Part shown: in pieces, positions 8,928-17,442 of the stretch
Position numbering within the stretch: the first letter of the stretch is position 1
Layout of the letters: each line of letters begins with the position of its first letter
Assembly: GCA_963760285.1 (NCBI GenBank)
Contig: CAVXCI010000004.1
Location: forward strand, 186,001-250,000
Direction: 5' to 3'
Source: PALSA-278 sp963760285
Lineage (GTDB): Bacteria > Acidobacteriota > Terriglobia > Acidiferrales > UBA7541
Length of the DNA: 64,000 nt
Notes under the pieces: generated by a model
Told to the model about the DNA's origin: nothing
The model's input: only the letters and a program-made list of their open reading frames with translations
The model's database searches: none
Position numbers and translations under genes: made by a program

Positions 8928-10712
8928 ATGCGAAACCGAATCGCTGTTGTAATTCTCCTGCTGGGAATTCTTCCGCTATTCACACCGGTCACTGGCGCCA
9001 AGCCCGGCGCCGAACCGGACATCTTTCCGCTCTCGCAAGTGCGGCCGGGAATGAAGGGCGTGGCCGATACCATTTATTCCGGCGACAAGATTGAACAGAT
9101 TGATTTGACGGTAATCGGCGTTTTGCCGAACGCCATTGCCCCGCGCACGAGCATCATTTTGGTGCAGCTGGAAGGGCCGCACGCCGAAGAATCGGGCGTG
9201 GTGGCGGGGATGAGTGGAAGTCCGGTCTATTTCGACGGCAAGCTGGCGGGAGCCATTGCACTGAAACTGGGAATTTTTGCCAAGCAGGCCATTGCGGGCG
9301 TCATGCCCATCGAGCAGATGCTTGCAATTCAGAATGAGGCGGCGATAAGTCCAGACGAAGCAAGCGCCGTGAGCATGGGACCGACGCCTTTGCCCGCCAA
9401 CCTGGCCCGGCAGATGGGGCTGGAGCCCGGCGCGCAGTTAATGCCCATTGAAGTCCCGCTGGTGACGTCGGGCATCGCGGCGGAAACAATCGCGCGATTT
9501 TCCAGCCAACTTGCGCAATTCGGCTTTGCGGCGACCACCGCGGGGGGAACAGCCCCCCCGCAGGCCTCCGATTCCCAGGTTCAGCCCGGCGACATGGTGG
9601 GCATTGCGATGGTGGACGGAGATTTGTCACTGAGCGCGGGATGCACGGTGACGGCCATTGTGAAGACCTCCATATTCCTGTGCGGGCATCCACTGTTCGG
9701 CTCGGGGCGTGTCTCGCTGCCGATGGTGCGCGGGCACGTGGTGACCACGCTGAACTCATCGTTGGAATCCACGAAGATTTTGACCACCGGAGGTCCCATT
9801 GGAACGTTGCGGGAAGACCTCTCCACGGCGGTAATGGGAACGCTGGGGCCATCGCCGGCGACAATTCCGTTGAGCCTTGAAGTTGCCGCGCGGGGTGGTA
9901 CTAAGACTTACCATTTCGAGCTGGCCCAGCATCCGAAACTGACGCCCGTACTGGTAGGCCTAGTGACGTTTAACGCGCTGGTGAGCGACCCCAGCTACAG
10001 CGATGGAACCACCCTCCATCTGGATGGAGAAATCCAAATTGCCGGGCATCCCAGCATCCAATTGCGCGGCATGTTCGCGCCGACGGGGCTGCCCGTGCCG
10101 GACGGGTTTACGCTGGCGGCCATGGTGCAGACGACGTTTGCGGCGGTTCTGGAGAATCCGTTCGAAAAAGCGCAAGTGAAGAACATTGACCTGCGCGTTA
10201 CCCCCATCCCGGAACGGCGCAGCGCTTTGATCGAATACGCATGGAGTGAACGGACGGAAGCGCGCCCGGGTGAGACCGTTGCGGTGAAAGTGCTGCTCCG
10301 CCCGTACCGTGGCGAGCCGTTCATTCGTGAAATTCCCATAACCATTCCGCCACTGGCGAAACGCGGGACGCTGCGCATTCTGGTGAGCGATGCGGCCATG
10401 GTGGACCAGATGCGTGGCGCCGCCGGGGCTCTAAACGATGGATCGCTCACGAGCCTGGACGAACTGATTCAGGTACTGAACAGCCAGCATCAGAACGACC
10501 GGCTGTACGTCTCGTTGCTGCGGGCTTCGCCAACTCTGGTGATCGGTGACAAGCGGCTGCCTGATGTTCCCCCTTCGGCCCTGCATGTGCTGGAGGAAGG
10601 GCATAATCTGGATCACGCAACCGTGACGGACGAAACGCTGGTGGGAGAATGGTCCACCCCGGTGGATCAGGTGGTGGATGGCCAACAGACGCTGTCCATT
10701 TCCGTTCAATGA
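8928..10712 (+). CDS. Secreted SpoIVB-type S55 peptidase-domain protein
   Basis: A signal peptide (IAVVILLLGILPLFTPVTG) precedes an S55-type domain at about 33-250. The motif GMSGSP at 94-99 places the probable catalytic serine at 98, and LSQVRPGMKG precedes it. The remaining ~340 residues are an unassigned beta-rich region. In Bacillus, SpoIVB cleaves SpoIVFA during sporulation; acidobacteria are not known to sporulate, so here the protein is more likely an envelope protease or a structural relative. The catalytic His and Asp were not identified with confidence. It is followed 32 bases later by another secreted protein on the same strand. Confidence 0.78.
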   Translation: MRNRIAVVILLLGILPLFTPVTGAKPGAEPDIFPLSQVRPGMKGVADTIYSGDKIEQIDLTVIGVLPNAIAPRTSIILVQLEGPHAEESGVVAGMSGSPVYFDGKLAGAIALKLGIFAKQAIAGVMPIEQMLAIQNEAAISPDEASAVSMGPTPLPANLARQMGLEPGAQLMPIEVPLVTSGIAAETIARFSSQLAQFGFAATTAGGTAPPQASDSQVQPGDMVGIAMVDGDLSLSAGCTVTAIVKTSIFLCGHPLFGSGRVSLPMVRGHVVTTLNSSLESTKILTTGGPIGTLREDLSTAVMGTLGPSPATIPLSLEVAARGGTKTYHFELAQHPKLTPVLVGLVTFNALVSDPSYSDGTTLHLDGEIQIAGHPSIQLRGMFAPTGLPVPDGFTLAAMVQTTFAAVLENPFEKAQVKNIDLRVTPIPERRSALIEYAWSERTEARPGETVAVKVLLRPYRGEPFIREIPITIPPLAKRGTLRILVSDAAMVDQMRGAAGALNDGSLTSLDELIQVLNSQHQNDRLYVSLLRASPTLVIGDKRLPDVPPSALHVLEEGHNLDHATVTDETLVGEWSTPVDQVVDGQQTLSISVQ

Positions 10713-10744
10713 AGTCGAGCTGTGAAAGGAGATTTTCACCTCCG

Positions 10745-13021
10745 ATGAGCCGGATAATACGCAGGCGCGCACTGGCATGGATTCTCGTGGCCGCGTCAGG
10801 CGCGTTCATGATGGCCGCCATCGCGCGAGCCGAACACACCCATTTCTGGCGGCAAACCAGCTACTCCGATTTTGAAAAGGGCAAAGCGGATGGAGTTGCC
10901 GTCCGCAGCGACGGCATGCTGATGGCTGCCCCGCGCTTCGCGCAGTTTGCTGATCCCAATATCGCCTACCTCTGGTCGCTGCGGCTTGATTCTCAGGGGC
11001 GGCTGTATGCGGCGGGAGGGTCGAATGCGCGGGTGGTGCGATTTGACGCCGCGGGGAAGCCCACAACGGTGTTCGAATCCACCGAACTGGTGGCGCAGGA
11101 CATTGTGCTGGACGCGAAGAACAACCTGTACGTGGCCACGTCACCCGATGGAAAGATTTATCGCGTGACCCTGGACGGGCGGAAGAGCGTTTTCTTCGAT
11201 CCGAAGACCAGGTACATCTGGTCGCTGGCCATGGATGCGCGCGGAAATCTATTCGCCGGGACCGGCGATGACGGAAAAATATTTGTAGTGACGCCCCAGG
11301 GGGATGGAAAACTTTTTTATCAAACCAGCGAGCATCACGCCCGCGTAATTTCCTTTGACCCCAGGGGAAATTTGATTGTGGGCACGGATCCGCAGGGGCT
11401 GGTGGTGCGCGTGGAGATGCGCGCGGGCAGCGCGGGAATTCCGGAAGCAGGCAAGGCGTTTGTGCTGTATGAAACCGGGCAGCGCGAGGTGACCGCACTC
11501 CAAGTGGACGCCGACGGAACGATTTATGCCGCGGCCAGCGGAGAAACATCCTCGGCGCCGCCCACGGCAGCGGCCCCACCGGCTCCCGCCGCACCGCAGG
11601 GACGGCAGCAGAAATCCGGAGTCAGCATTAACGTGACGCCCAGCAGCACTGTTTCGATTTCGTCGTTCTATCCAATTTCGGGAGGCGGCGGCAAACTCTT
11701 TCGCATCACGCCGGACGGCTGGCCCGAGCAGATTTGGGATTCGCCGGACGATTTTATTTATTCGCTTACCACGGCATCCGGCGGAGTGATCGCTGGCACT
11801 GGCGACGACGGAGAAATTCTACGCATTGACGGCCGGAAATATTTCAGCCGACTGGCGAAAGCATCGGCCTCCCAGGTCACGGGTTTGCTCGCGGCCCCGG
11901 ACGGACGAATCTATGCGGCGAGCGCAAATCCGGGGAAGATTTTTACACTGGGGCCGGAGATCAGCGCCGATGCAAATTTTACGTCGGAAGTTTTCGACGC
12001 GAAGATTTTTTCACGCTGGGGACGCATCCGCTGGTGGGGCGAAAGCAGCGCGGCGGGAAGGGTAAGTTTCTATGCGCGGTCGGGAAATACTTCCGATCCG
12101 GACAAAGACTGGAGCGATTGGACCGGTCCGTACACCGATCAGCAAGGTGATGCAGTGACCTGCCCGTCCGCGCGATTTATCCAGTGGAAGGCGGTCTTTG
12201 CAGGCCCGGGTGAAGGAAGCACCGGGCGGGCGGCGATTTCATGGGTGAGCATGGCGTACCAGCCGCGCAACGTGGCGCCGGAAATTGACGACATTGTTTT
12301 GCAGCAGCCGGGCGTGCGGGTGCAGAGCATACCGGTGCAACTGACCGCAGGACCCCAGCAACCCGTGCTGCTGGATTTTCCCCATGGACGGGGCGCACAG
12401 AACCTGGGAATGATGCAAGGCGTCAATATGCATCCTGAAATTCCTCCGCAGGGATTCCGGGATCGCGGCTATCGGAGCGTTCTCTGGGCGGCGCACGACG
12501 ACAACGATGATGACCTGCAATATTCGCTGTTCTATCGCCGCGAAGGCGATAAAGATTGGACGCTGCTGAAGGATAAACTCACGGAGAAATATTATTCGTG
12601 GGACAGCACGTCCATGCCGGACGGCGCTTACTACTTGAAAATCGTCGCCACCGATGCGCCGTCGAATCCTCCCGAAGAAACGTTGACCGGCGAGCGGGAA
12701 AGTGACCGCTTCGAAGTGGCCAACAAGCCGCCCGCGGTTGATAATCTGCGCGCGACAGCCACGCCGGGAACCACGGTGTTGGAATTCATCGCGCACGCGT
12801 CCGGGACGATTCTGGACCGCGCCGAATACAGCGTGGATTCCGGCGCATGGAACCTGCTCTTTCCCGTTGGGGTGCTGACGGATTCGGCAACGGAGAATTA
12901 TCGCCGCGAAATCAGCGGACTGGCGGCAGGAGAGCATACCGTCGTGGTGCGCGTCTATGACCATTACGGTAACGTAACCACGGCGCAGACGCAGTTTTCT
13001 GTCCCGTCGGGGAAAAATTAA
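10745..13021 (+). CDS. Secreted beta-propeller (NHL/SMP-30-like) protein of unknown function
   Basis: The chosen start (ATG 10745) begins a clear signal peptide (RRRALAWILVAASGAFMMAA, ending ARA-E). An in-frame upstream ATG at 10649 would overlap the S55 gene and is less likely. The mature protein of about 730 residues has propeller-like repeats (LDAKNNLYVATSPDGKIYRV, MDARGNLFAGTGDDGKIFVV, GGVIAGTGDDGEILRI). An Ala/Pro-rich linker lies near 250. The C-terminus is fibronectin/Ig-like (WDSTSMPDGAYYLKIVATD). No catalytic motif is recognised. It lies 32 bases after the S55 gene and 3 bases before the dehydratase, so these three may be co-transcribed. Confidence 0.75.
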   Translation: MSRIIRRRALAWILVAASGAFMMAAIARAEHTHFWRQTSYSDFEKGKADGVAVRSDGMLMAAPRFAQFADPNIAYLWSLRLDSQGRLYAAGGSNARVVRFDAAGKPTTVFESTELVAQDIVLDAKNNLYVATSPDGKIYRVTLDGRKSVFFDPKTRYIWSLAMDARGNLFAGTGDDGKIFVVTPQGDGKLFYQTSEHHARVISFDPRGNLIVGTDPQGLVVRVEMRAGSAGIPEAGKAFVLYETGQREVTALQVDADGTIYAAASGETSSAPPTAAAPPAPAAPQGRQQKSGVSINVTPSSTVSISSFYPISGGGGKLFRITPDGWPEQIWDSPDDFIYSLTTASGGVIAGTGDDGEILRIDGRKYFSRLAKASASQVTGLLAAPDGRIYAASANPGKIFTLGPEISADANFTSEVFDAKIFSRWGRIRWWGESSAAGRVSFYARSGNTSDPDKDWSDWTGPYTDQQGDAVTCPSARFIQWKAVFAGPGEGSTGRAAISWVSMAYQPRNVAPEIDDIVLQQPGVRVQSIPVQLTAGPQQPVLLDFPHGRGAQNLGMMQGVNMHPEIPPQGFRDRGYRSVLWAAHDDNDDDLQYSLFYRREGDKDWTLLKDKLTEKYYSWDSTSMPDGAYYLKIVATDAPSNPPEETLTGERESDRFEVANKPPAVDNLRATATPGTTVLEFIAHASGTILDRAEYSVDSGAWNLLFPVGVLTDSATENYRREISGLAAGEHTVVVRVYDHYGNVTTAQTQFSVPSGKN

Positions 13022-13024
13022 CCG

Positions 13025-13987
13025 ATGAGCCCCGGCCTGGATTTCGACGCTCTGCTCGCGGCGCACAAAAGAATTGCGCCACATATCCACCGCACCCCGG
13101 TGATGACCTGCCACGCGCTGGATGAAATGGCCGGCGCAAAGCTGTTCTTCAAATGCGAGAACCTGCAAAAGACCGGCTCGTTTAAGATCCGCGGCGCAAC
13201 CAACGCCATTCTGCAATTGAATGAACTGGCCGCGGCGCTGGGCGTGGTGACGCATTCCTCCGGCAACCACGCCGCGGCGGTAGCCTGCGCGGCGCGGTTG
13301 CGCGGCATTCCGGCATGGATCGTGATGCCCGAAAATGCGCCAAAGACAAAACGTGCCGCCGTCGAGGAATATGGCGGGTACGTGACGGTTTGCGCGCCCA
13401 CATTGGAGGCGCGGGAATCCACGGCCGGCAAAATCATGGCGGGCACCAGCGCCACAATGATTCATCCTTACAACGACGAGCGCATCATCGCCGGCCAGGG
13501 AACAGCGGCCGTGGAACTTCTGGAAGAAATCCCGGACCTTGACGCGGTGGTTGCCCCGGTGAGCGGCGGCGGTTTGCTAAGCGGCACGGCCATTGCGGCA
13601 AAGAACATGCGCCCGCAGATCCGCGTGATTGGCGCGGAACCGCAAAACGCCGACGACGCTTATCGCTCGATGGAAGCGGGCCACCTGGAGCCAGCCGGCA
13701 AGGGAAATACTATGGCCGACGGTCTGCGGGCCACGCTTTGCCCGCTGACGTTTGGGATTCTGCGCGAGCGGGCGGTGGAAATTGCGCTGGTAACCGAAGC
13801 GGAAATTCTTCAGGCCATGCGCGCGGTGTGGGAGCGGATGAAGCTGGTGATTGAACCTTCGTCGGCGGTGGCCGTGGCTCCGCTTCTGCTGCGACGCAGC
13901 CGGGCAGAGGGGATGCGCGTGGGCGTGATTATTTCCGGCGGAAATCTGGACCTGGACGATCTCCCTTTTGTCGCCGCCAAACGCTAA
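13025..13987 (+). CDS. PLP-dependent serine/threonine dehydratase or serine racemase family enzyme
   Basis: A 320-residue fold-type II PLP enzyme. The Schiff-base lysine lies in KTGSFKIRGA (about residues 50-59), SSGNHAAAVA is the substrate loop, and SGGGLLSG binds the PLP phosphate. The chain stops after the catalytic domain, with no ACT regulatory domain. That fits catabolic threonine ammonia-lyase (TdcB-like) or serine racemase; the two cannot be separated reliably by eye. The ATG at 13025 is 3 bases after the propeller stop. The family assignment is strong, the exact reaction is not. Confidence 0.88.
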   Translation: MSPGLDFDALLAAHKRIAPHIHRTPVMTCHALDEMAGAKLFFKCENLQKTGSFKIRGATNAILQLNELAAALGVVTHSSGNHAAAVACAARLRGIPAWIVMPENAPKTKRAAVEEYGGYVTVCAPTLEARESTAGKIMAGTSATMIHPYNDERIIAGQGTAAVELLEEIPDLDAVVAPVSGGGLLSGTAIAAKNMRPQIRVIGAEPQNADDAYRSMEAGHLEPAGKGNTMADGLRATLCPLTFGILRERAVEIALVTEAEILQAMRAVWERMKLVIEPSSAVAVAPLLLRRSRAEGMRVGVIISGGNLDLDDLPFVAAKR

Positions 13988-14026
13988 TACAATTCCCTCC
14001 CCTCCCGTTTCTCCTCAGTATTGCGA

Positions 14027-14284
14027 TTAGCCCACGGGGATCTTCCAGCTATCGGGCGAAAGAGAAATCCGCCAAACATTACGCGTGGGGAGCGCGAATT
14101 CCGCGCGGGCGCGATGGGCGCCATTCACGATTGCTACAGGGCAGGTGATATCGCCAGCCCGCCTATTGGGCGAAAGTCTGTTTTTCAAAGTGAATTCCGT
14201 TCCCGGCGCCAATTCGCTGGCGCAAAGCACCACCGCGCCAGGGCCGCGGCTAAACGATTGTCTCGCTGCTGGCGGCGCCCGTCA
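14027..14284 (-). pseudogene. PilZ-like domain remnant
   Basis: In the gap after the dehydratase, one minus-strand frame reads SFSRGPGAVV, then ELAPGTEFTLKNR, then CPVAIVNG, then a C-terminus with RISLSPDSWKIP. This resembles the second half of short acidobacterial PilZ (cyclic-di-GMP-binding) proteins, in which the N-terminal RxxxR motif should lie about 40 residues earlier. No such segment is in frame: a stop at 14282-14284 closes the frame. It is therefore either a decayed PilZ gene or a chance resemblance. It may be expressed as a short fragment from GTG 14233. Confidence 0.35.
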
Positions 14285-14410
14285 CAGCAGATTGGGCAGA
14301 TGCAGGCACAGTGTGGCCGCCGGCGTTTTCTCGCCCGAACACGCGGTCTCTCCGCCCAGCACAATCGCCAGCCCCGCCGCCAACAAACCGAATCGCCACT
14401 TCACCGGCAT
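14282..14410 (-). CDS. Small possible exported peptide, 42 residues
   Basis: An ATG at 14410 opens a 42-codon frame whose first 20 residues look like a lipoprotein-type signal (WRFGLLAAGLAIVLGGETAC). It ends in the same stop that closes the PilZ-like frame. It could be the frameshifted N-terminus of a larger lost gene. No homologue is recognised. Between 14411 and 14583 I see only the inverted repeat listed separately. Confidence 0.25.
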   Translation of the reverse strand: MPVKWRFGLLAAGLAIVLGGETACSGEKTPAATLCLHLPNLL

Positions 14411-14438
14411 GGTTCCACACTGCCCCTCAAGCCCCCTG

Positions 14439-14460
14439 GCCTGGCGTTTCTATGCCAGGC
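14439..14460. repeat. Inverted repeat (7-bp stem, 8-base loop)
   Basis: GCCTGGC and GCCAGGC flank an 8-base loop in the non-coding gap between the dehydratase and pgl. It could form a hairpin on either strand. No run of T follows, so a terminator role is only possible. Confidence 0.3.
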
Positions 14461-14583
14461 GTTCAAATTACTTATCTGGGAAAGTGTAGTGTCGGGGGCG
14501 GATCGTTTGTACAAAACCCGCGGGCAAATCGCGAACTGCGGAATGAAACGAATTTGGACCGCAGGCTGCGCCGGGGAAATTGT

Positions 14584-15297
14584 TCACGAGCCTGCGGCTG
14601 CCTCGTCCAGGAACCAGACGAGATTTCCGGCGGATTGCACCATGGCGGCAGGATAGCGGCTGGCAGCATCCGGTTGGGTGCGAATGGCGTGAACGATGTC
14701 GCGCTTGGCTGCGCCGGTGACCAGAAAAAACACATTCCGCGCGCGCGAGATTATAGGCAGCGTGAGCGTGAGCCGCAGAGGCGGTTCGGCGGGCGCGCGA
14801 ACGGGCACCACCCAGCGTTGCACCTCCTTCAATGCCGGAGAATCCGGAAAAAGCGATGCGGTGTGCCCTTCCTCGCCGATGCCGAGGAATAGCACGTCAA
14901 ACGATGGGCCGCCAGCGGGCAAAATGCCCCGCAGAGTGGTTTCATATTCGCGGGCGGCAGTCTCATGATCTGCCAGTCCCGCGGGCATGGGGAAGATGCG
15001 CGGCTCGGCCGGAAGACGGCTCAGAAGAGATTCGCGCACCATGCGGAAATTGCTGAGGGGATCATCCAGGGGGACGCAGCGCTCGTCGCTCCAGTAAAAT
15101 TCGATCTGGCTCCAGGGAAACTCCTTCTGAAATTCGTCTGACCACTGGCGGTACATCAACGAAGGGGTGTGCCCTCCGGAAAGAGCGACGCGCGCGGGAC
15201 GGCCAGAAACAATGGCAGCATGCACGGCAGTAACGGTGTCCAGCGTGGCGGCGCGGGCAACGGCGTCCGCGTCTGGCAGAATGCGCCAGTCCGTCAT
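14584..15297 (-). CDS. pgl: 6-phosphogluconolactonase (SOL/DevB type)
   Basis: Hydrolyses 6-phosphogluconolactone, the second step of the oxidative pentose phosphate pathway. The 237-residue length and motifs fit the NagB-related family: RVALSGGHTPSLMY near the N-terminus, FYWSDERCVPLDDPLSN, then LFLGIGEEGHTASLFP. The chosen start ATG 15297 overlaps the zwf stop in an ATGA junction, which supports coupled translation; the upstream in-frame start four codons earlier lies inside zwf. It is the last gene of the tal-HAD-zwf-pgl operon on the minus strand. Confidence 0.94.
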   Translation of the reverse strand: MTDWRILPDADAVARAATLDTVTAVHAAIVSGRPARVALSGGHTPSLMYRQWSDEFQKEFPWSQIEFYWSDERCVPLDDPLSNFRMVRESLLSRLPAEPRIFPMPAGLADHETAAREYETTLRGILPAGGPSFDVLFLGIGEEGHTASLFPDSPALKEVQRWVVPVRAPAEPPLRLTLTLPIISRARNVFFLVTGAAKRDIVHAIRTQPDAASRYPAAMVQSAGNLVWFLDEAAAGS

Positions 15298-16763
15298 TGG
15301 GCCACCCACCCGTGCGTAAGCCCATGAAGAAGGCGGTCGGCCTGCTCAGGGCCCCAGGTGCCCGCCGCATAGGGATAAACATCGTGCGCCCGGGTCAAGA
15401 GGGGCGTGTAAAGGGCCCAGGAGGCTTCCACCCAGTCGTCGCGGACAAAGAGAGTTTGATCGCCTTCGATGATGTCCCGCAGAAGCGTTTCGTAAGCTTC
15501 CGGTATGACCATAAATGCCTCGGAATAACGGAAATGGAGGCTGCGGCTCTGCAACCGCACCGCCTCACCCGGAGATTTTATTTCGAAGCGCAAATCAAAA
15601 CCCTCATCCGGCTGTATGGTCATCACTAGAGCGTTGGCATTGATGCATTCCGTGGTGAAGGGCTGAAAAATGGAAACCGGCGGACAGCGGAAGGAGATGG
15701 AAATCAGGCTGACGCGGCGCTCCAGGCGTTTTCCAGTTCGCAGCAGGAACGGGACTCCATGCCAGCGCCAGTTGGCTACCTGCAATCGCAGAGCGATGTA
15801 GGTTTCCGTTTTCGAATGGGGCGCCACTCCCTGCTCCTTCAGGTAGCCATTGACCATGGAATCATGAATCAGGCCTTCCGTGTACTGGCCATACACCACG
15901 TCCTCGGGCGCAATGGGAGCAACGGACTGCAGGACTTTTGCCTTTTCCTGGCGAATGGATTCCGGGCTGAAGGAAGACGGCACTTCCATGGCGGTCATGG
16001 TGAGGAGTTGCGTGAGGTGATTTTGAATCATATCGCGGAGCGCGCCGGCGGTTTCGTAGTATCTGGCGCGGTGCTCCACGCCCAGAGTCTCGGCCACGGT
16101 GATTTCCACGCTCTCCACGCGGTCGCGGTTCCACAGCGGCTCGAAGAGCGAATTGGCGAAGCGGAAAACCAGAATATTCTGAACGGTCTCCTTGCCGAGA
16201 TAGTGATCGATGCGATAAACCTGTTTCTCTTCGAAGTGTTCATGAAGAATCCTGTTCAGCTCCTCGGCGGAAGCCAGATCGCGGCCGAACGGCTTTTCGA
16301 TCACCAGGCGCGTCCAGCCGGGACTTTCCGCCAGGCCCGCTTCGCCGAGCGCTGTGATCGTTCCGGGAAAAGCGGCGGGCGGCAGAGCCAGATAGATAAT
16401 CCGATTGCCGGAAAGATTGTGAGCCTTCTCCAGCGATTCGATGCGCGAAGCCATGGCGTTATAGTTCTCCGGCGTGGGCGCAGGCAATGGCTGGTAGTAA
16501 AGCCGGCTGTCAATGAAGGTCTGGCCGATTTCCTCCGGCGGGATGCCATCCGCCACAAGGTCCTCGCGGCATTTCTCGCGGAAGGTGTCGTCGGTGAAAG
16601 TGGTCTCAATGGCCACGCCGAGGACCACGCTCTGCGGCGAAAATGTTCCCCTCATGGCCAGCCGGTGCAGGGCGGGCAGGAGTTTGCGGCCCATCAGGTC
16701 GCCGGTGGCGCCCAGGATGACGAAAATGTGCGGTTCGAACTTGCTGGCCGTCACAGCAGGCAT
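15294..16763 (-). CDS. zwf: Glucose-6-phosphate 1-dehydrogenase
   Basis: Oxidises glucose-6-phosphate to the lactone, giving NAD(P)H. The protein has 489 residues from ATG 16763, which has AGGAGA a few bases upstream; an in-frame start 41 codons earlier would add an unconserved tail. The nucleotide-binding loop is ILGATGDLMGRKLLP near residues 17-30, EKPFGRD is at 156-162, and the active-site signature RIDHYLGK is at 184-191. Third in the operon tal-HAD-zwf-pgl, it overlaps the start of pgl. Confidence 0.96.
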   Translation of the reverse strand: MPAVTASKFEPHIFVILGATGDLMGRKLLPALHRLAMRGTFSPQSVVLGVAIETTFTDDTFREKCREDLVADGIPPEEIGQTFIDSRLYYQPLPAPTPENYNAMASRIESLEKAHNLSGNRIIYLALPPAAFPGTITALGEAGLAESPGWTRLVIEKPFGRDLASAEELNRILHEHFEEKQVYRIDHYLGKETVQNILVFRFANSLFEPLWNRDRVESVEITVAETLGVEHRARYYETAGALRDMIQNHLTQLLTMTAMEVPSSFSPESIRQEKAKVLQSVAPIAPEDVVYGQYTEGLIHDSMVNGYLKEQGVAPHSKTETYIALRLQVANWRWHGVPFLLRTGKRLERRVSLISISFRCPPVSIFQPFTTECINANALVMTIQPDEGFDLRFEIKSPGEAVRLQSRSLHFRYSEAFMVIPEAYETLLRDIIEGDQTLFVRDDWVEASWALYTPLLTRAHDVYPYAAGTWGPEQADRLLHGLTHGWVAQ

Positions 16764-16827
16764 CAGAGCATTCTCCTGAAATTGCGGTGATACGGGAAAC
16801 TGGCCTGGCGGCAGCGCCGCGCCCGTC

Positions 16828-17442
16828 TCATTCGACGTGAACACCTTCGCGCTCCAGATCGGCGCGGAGGCGCTCCGCGTTGACAAAATGAATGACGTGC
16901 ATTCCCAATTCTCGCGCGCATTCCAGATTCAGCGCGCGGTCGTCCACGAAGACGCACTCTTCCGGTCTGCACTGCGTGATGCGCAGGGAAAGCTGGTAAA
17001 TCCGCGGATCAGGCTTGCGGCACGCAAGATAGCAGGAACTGAAAAAAACGCTGAAGAATTCGCGCAAGCCGAACCGCTGGATGCGGTATTCGTTCAGCTC
17101 CAGGGATTCGTTGCTTAATGCACCCATGAAATACTTGCGGCTTTCCGCCAGTTTTTTCAGCACCGCAATGGATTCGGGCAGCGCTTCGGACTGGCTGTAA
17201 AAGAATTTCTCGAATTTTTCCTGCGTGAATGGCCGTTCGCGGTAGAAAACCGTGCGATGCAGGTACTCGTTCAGGGAGACCTTGCCGGTTTCGAAAGCGT
17301 TGAGCAAAAGTTCGTGACGATCCTCGAAATCTTCCCAGTCGAGATGGAATTCTTCGGCCGCCCGGCGCCGAGAAGTGCGATCCCATCCATTCGTAAGCAG
17401 GACGCCGCCCACGTCCCAGAAAAGCGTGGTCACCTCAGCCAC
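16828..17442 (-). CDS. HAD-superfamily hydrolase
   Basis: A 204-residue HAD phosphatase. Motif I is FWDVGGVLL, in which the second acidic residue of the usual DxD is a glycine, as in YihX-like sugar phosphatases. Motif II is GALSNES, the motif III lysine is probably in CRKPDP, and motif IV is FVDDRALN. The start is GTG 17442, with AAGAGG six bases upstream, overlapping the tal stop by 8 bases; GTG 17433 is an alternative. Its place between tal and zwf suggests it dephosphorylates a sugar phosphate, but the substrate is not determined by sequence. Confidence 0.85.
   Translation of the reverse strand: MAEVTTLFWDVGGVLLTNGWDRTSRRRAAEEFHLDWEDFEDRHELLLNAFETGKVSLNEYLHRTVFYRERPFTQEKFEKFFYSQSEALPESIAVLKKLAESRKYFMGALSNESLELNEYRIQRFGLREFFSVFFSSCYLACRKPDPRIYQLSLRITQCRPEECVFVDDRALNLECARELGMHVIHFVNAERLRADLEREGVHVE

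Noticed and set aside
15759..16790. A 343-codon plus-strand frame opposite zwf
   Set aside because: Antisense shadow of zwf, which has all family motifs.
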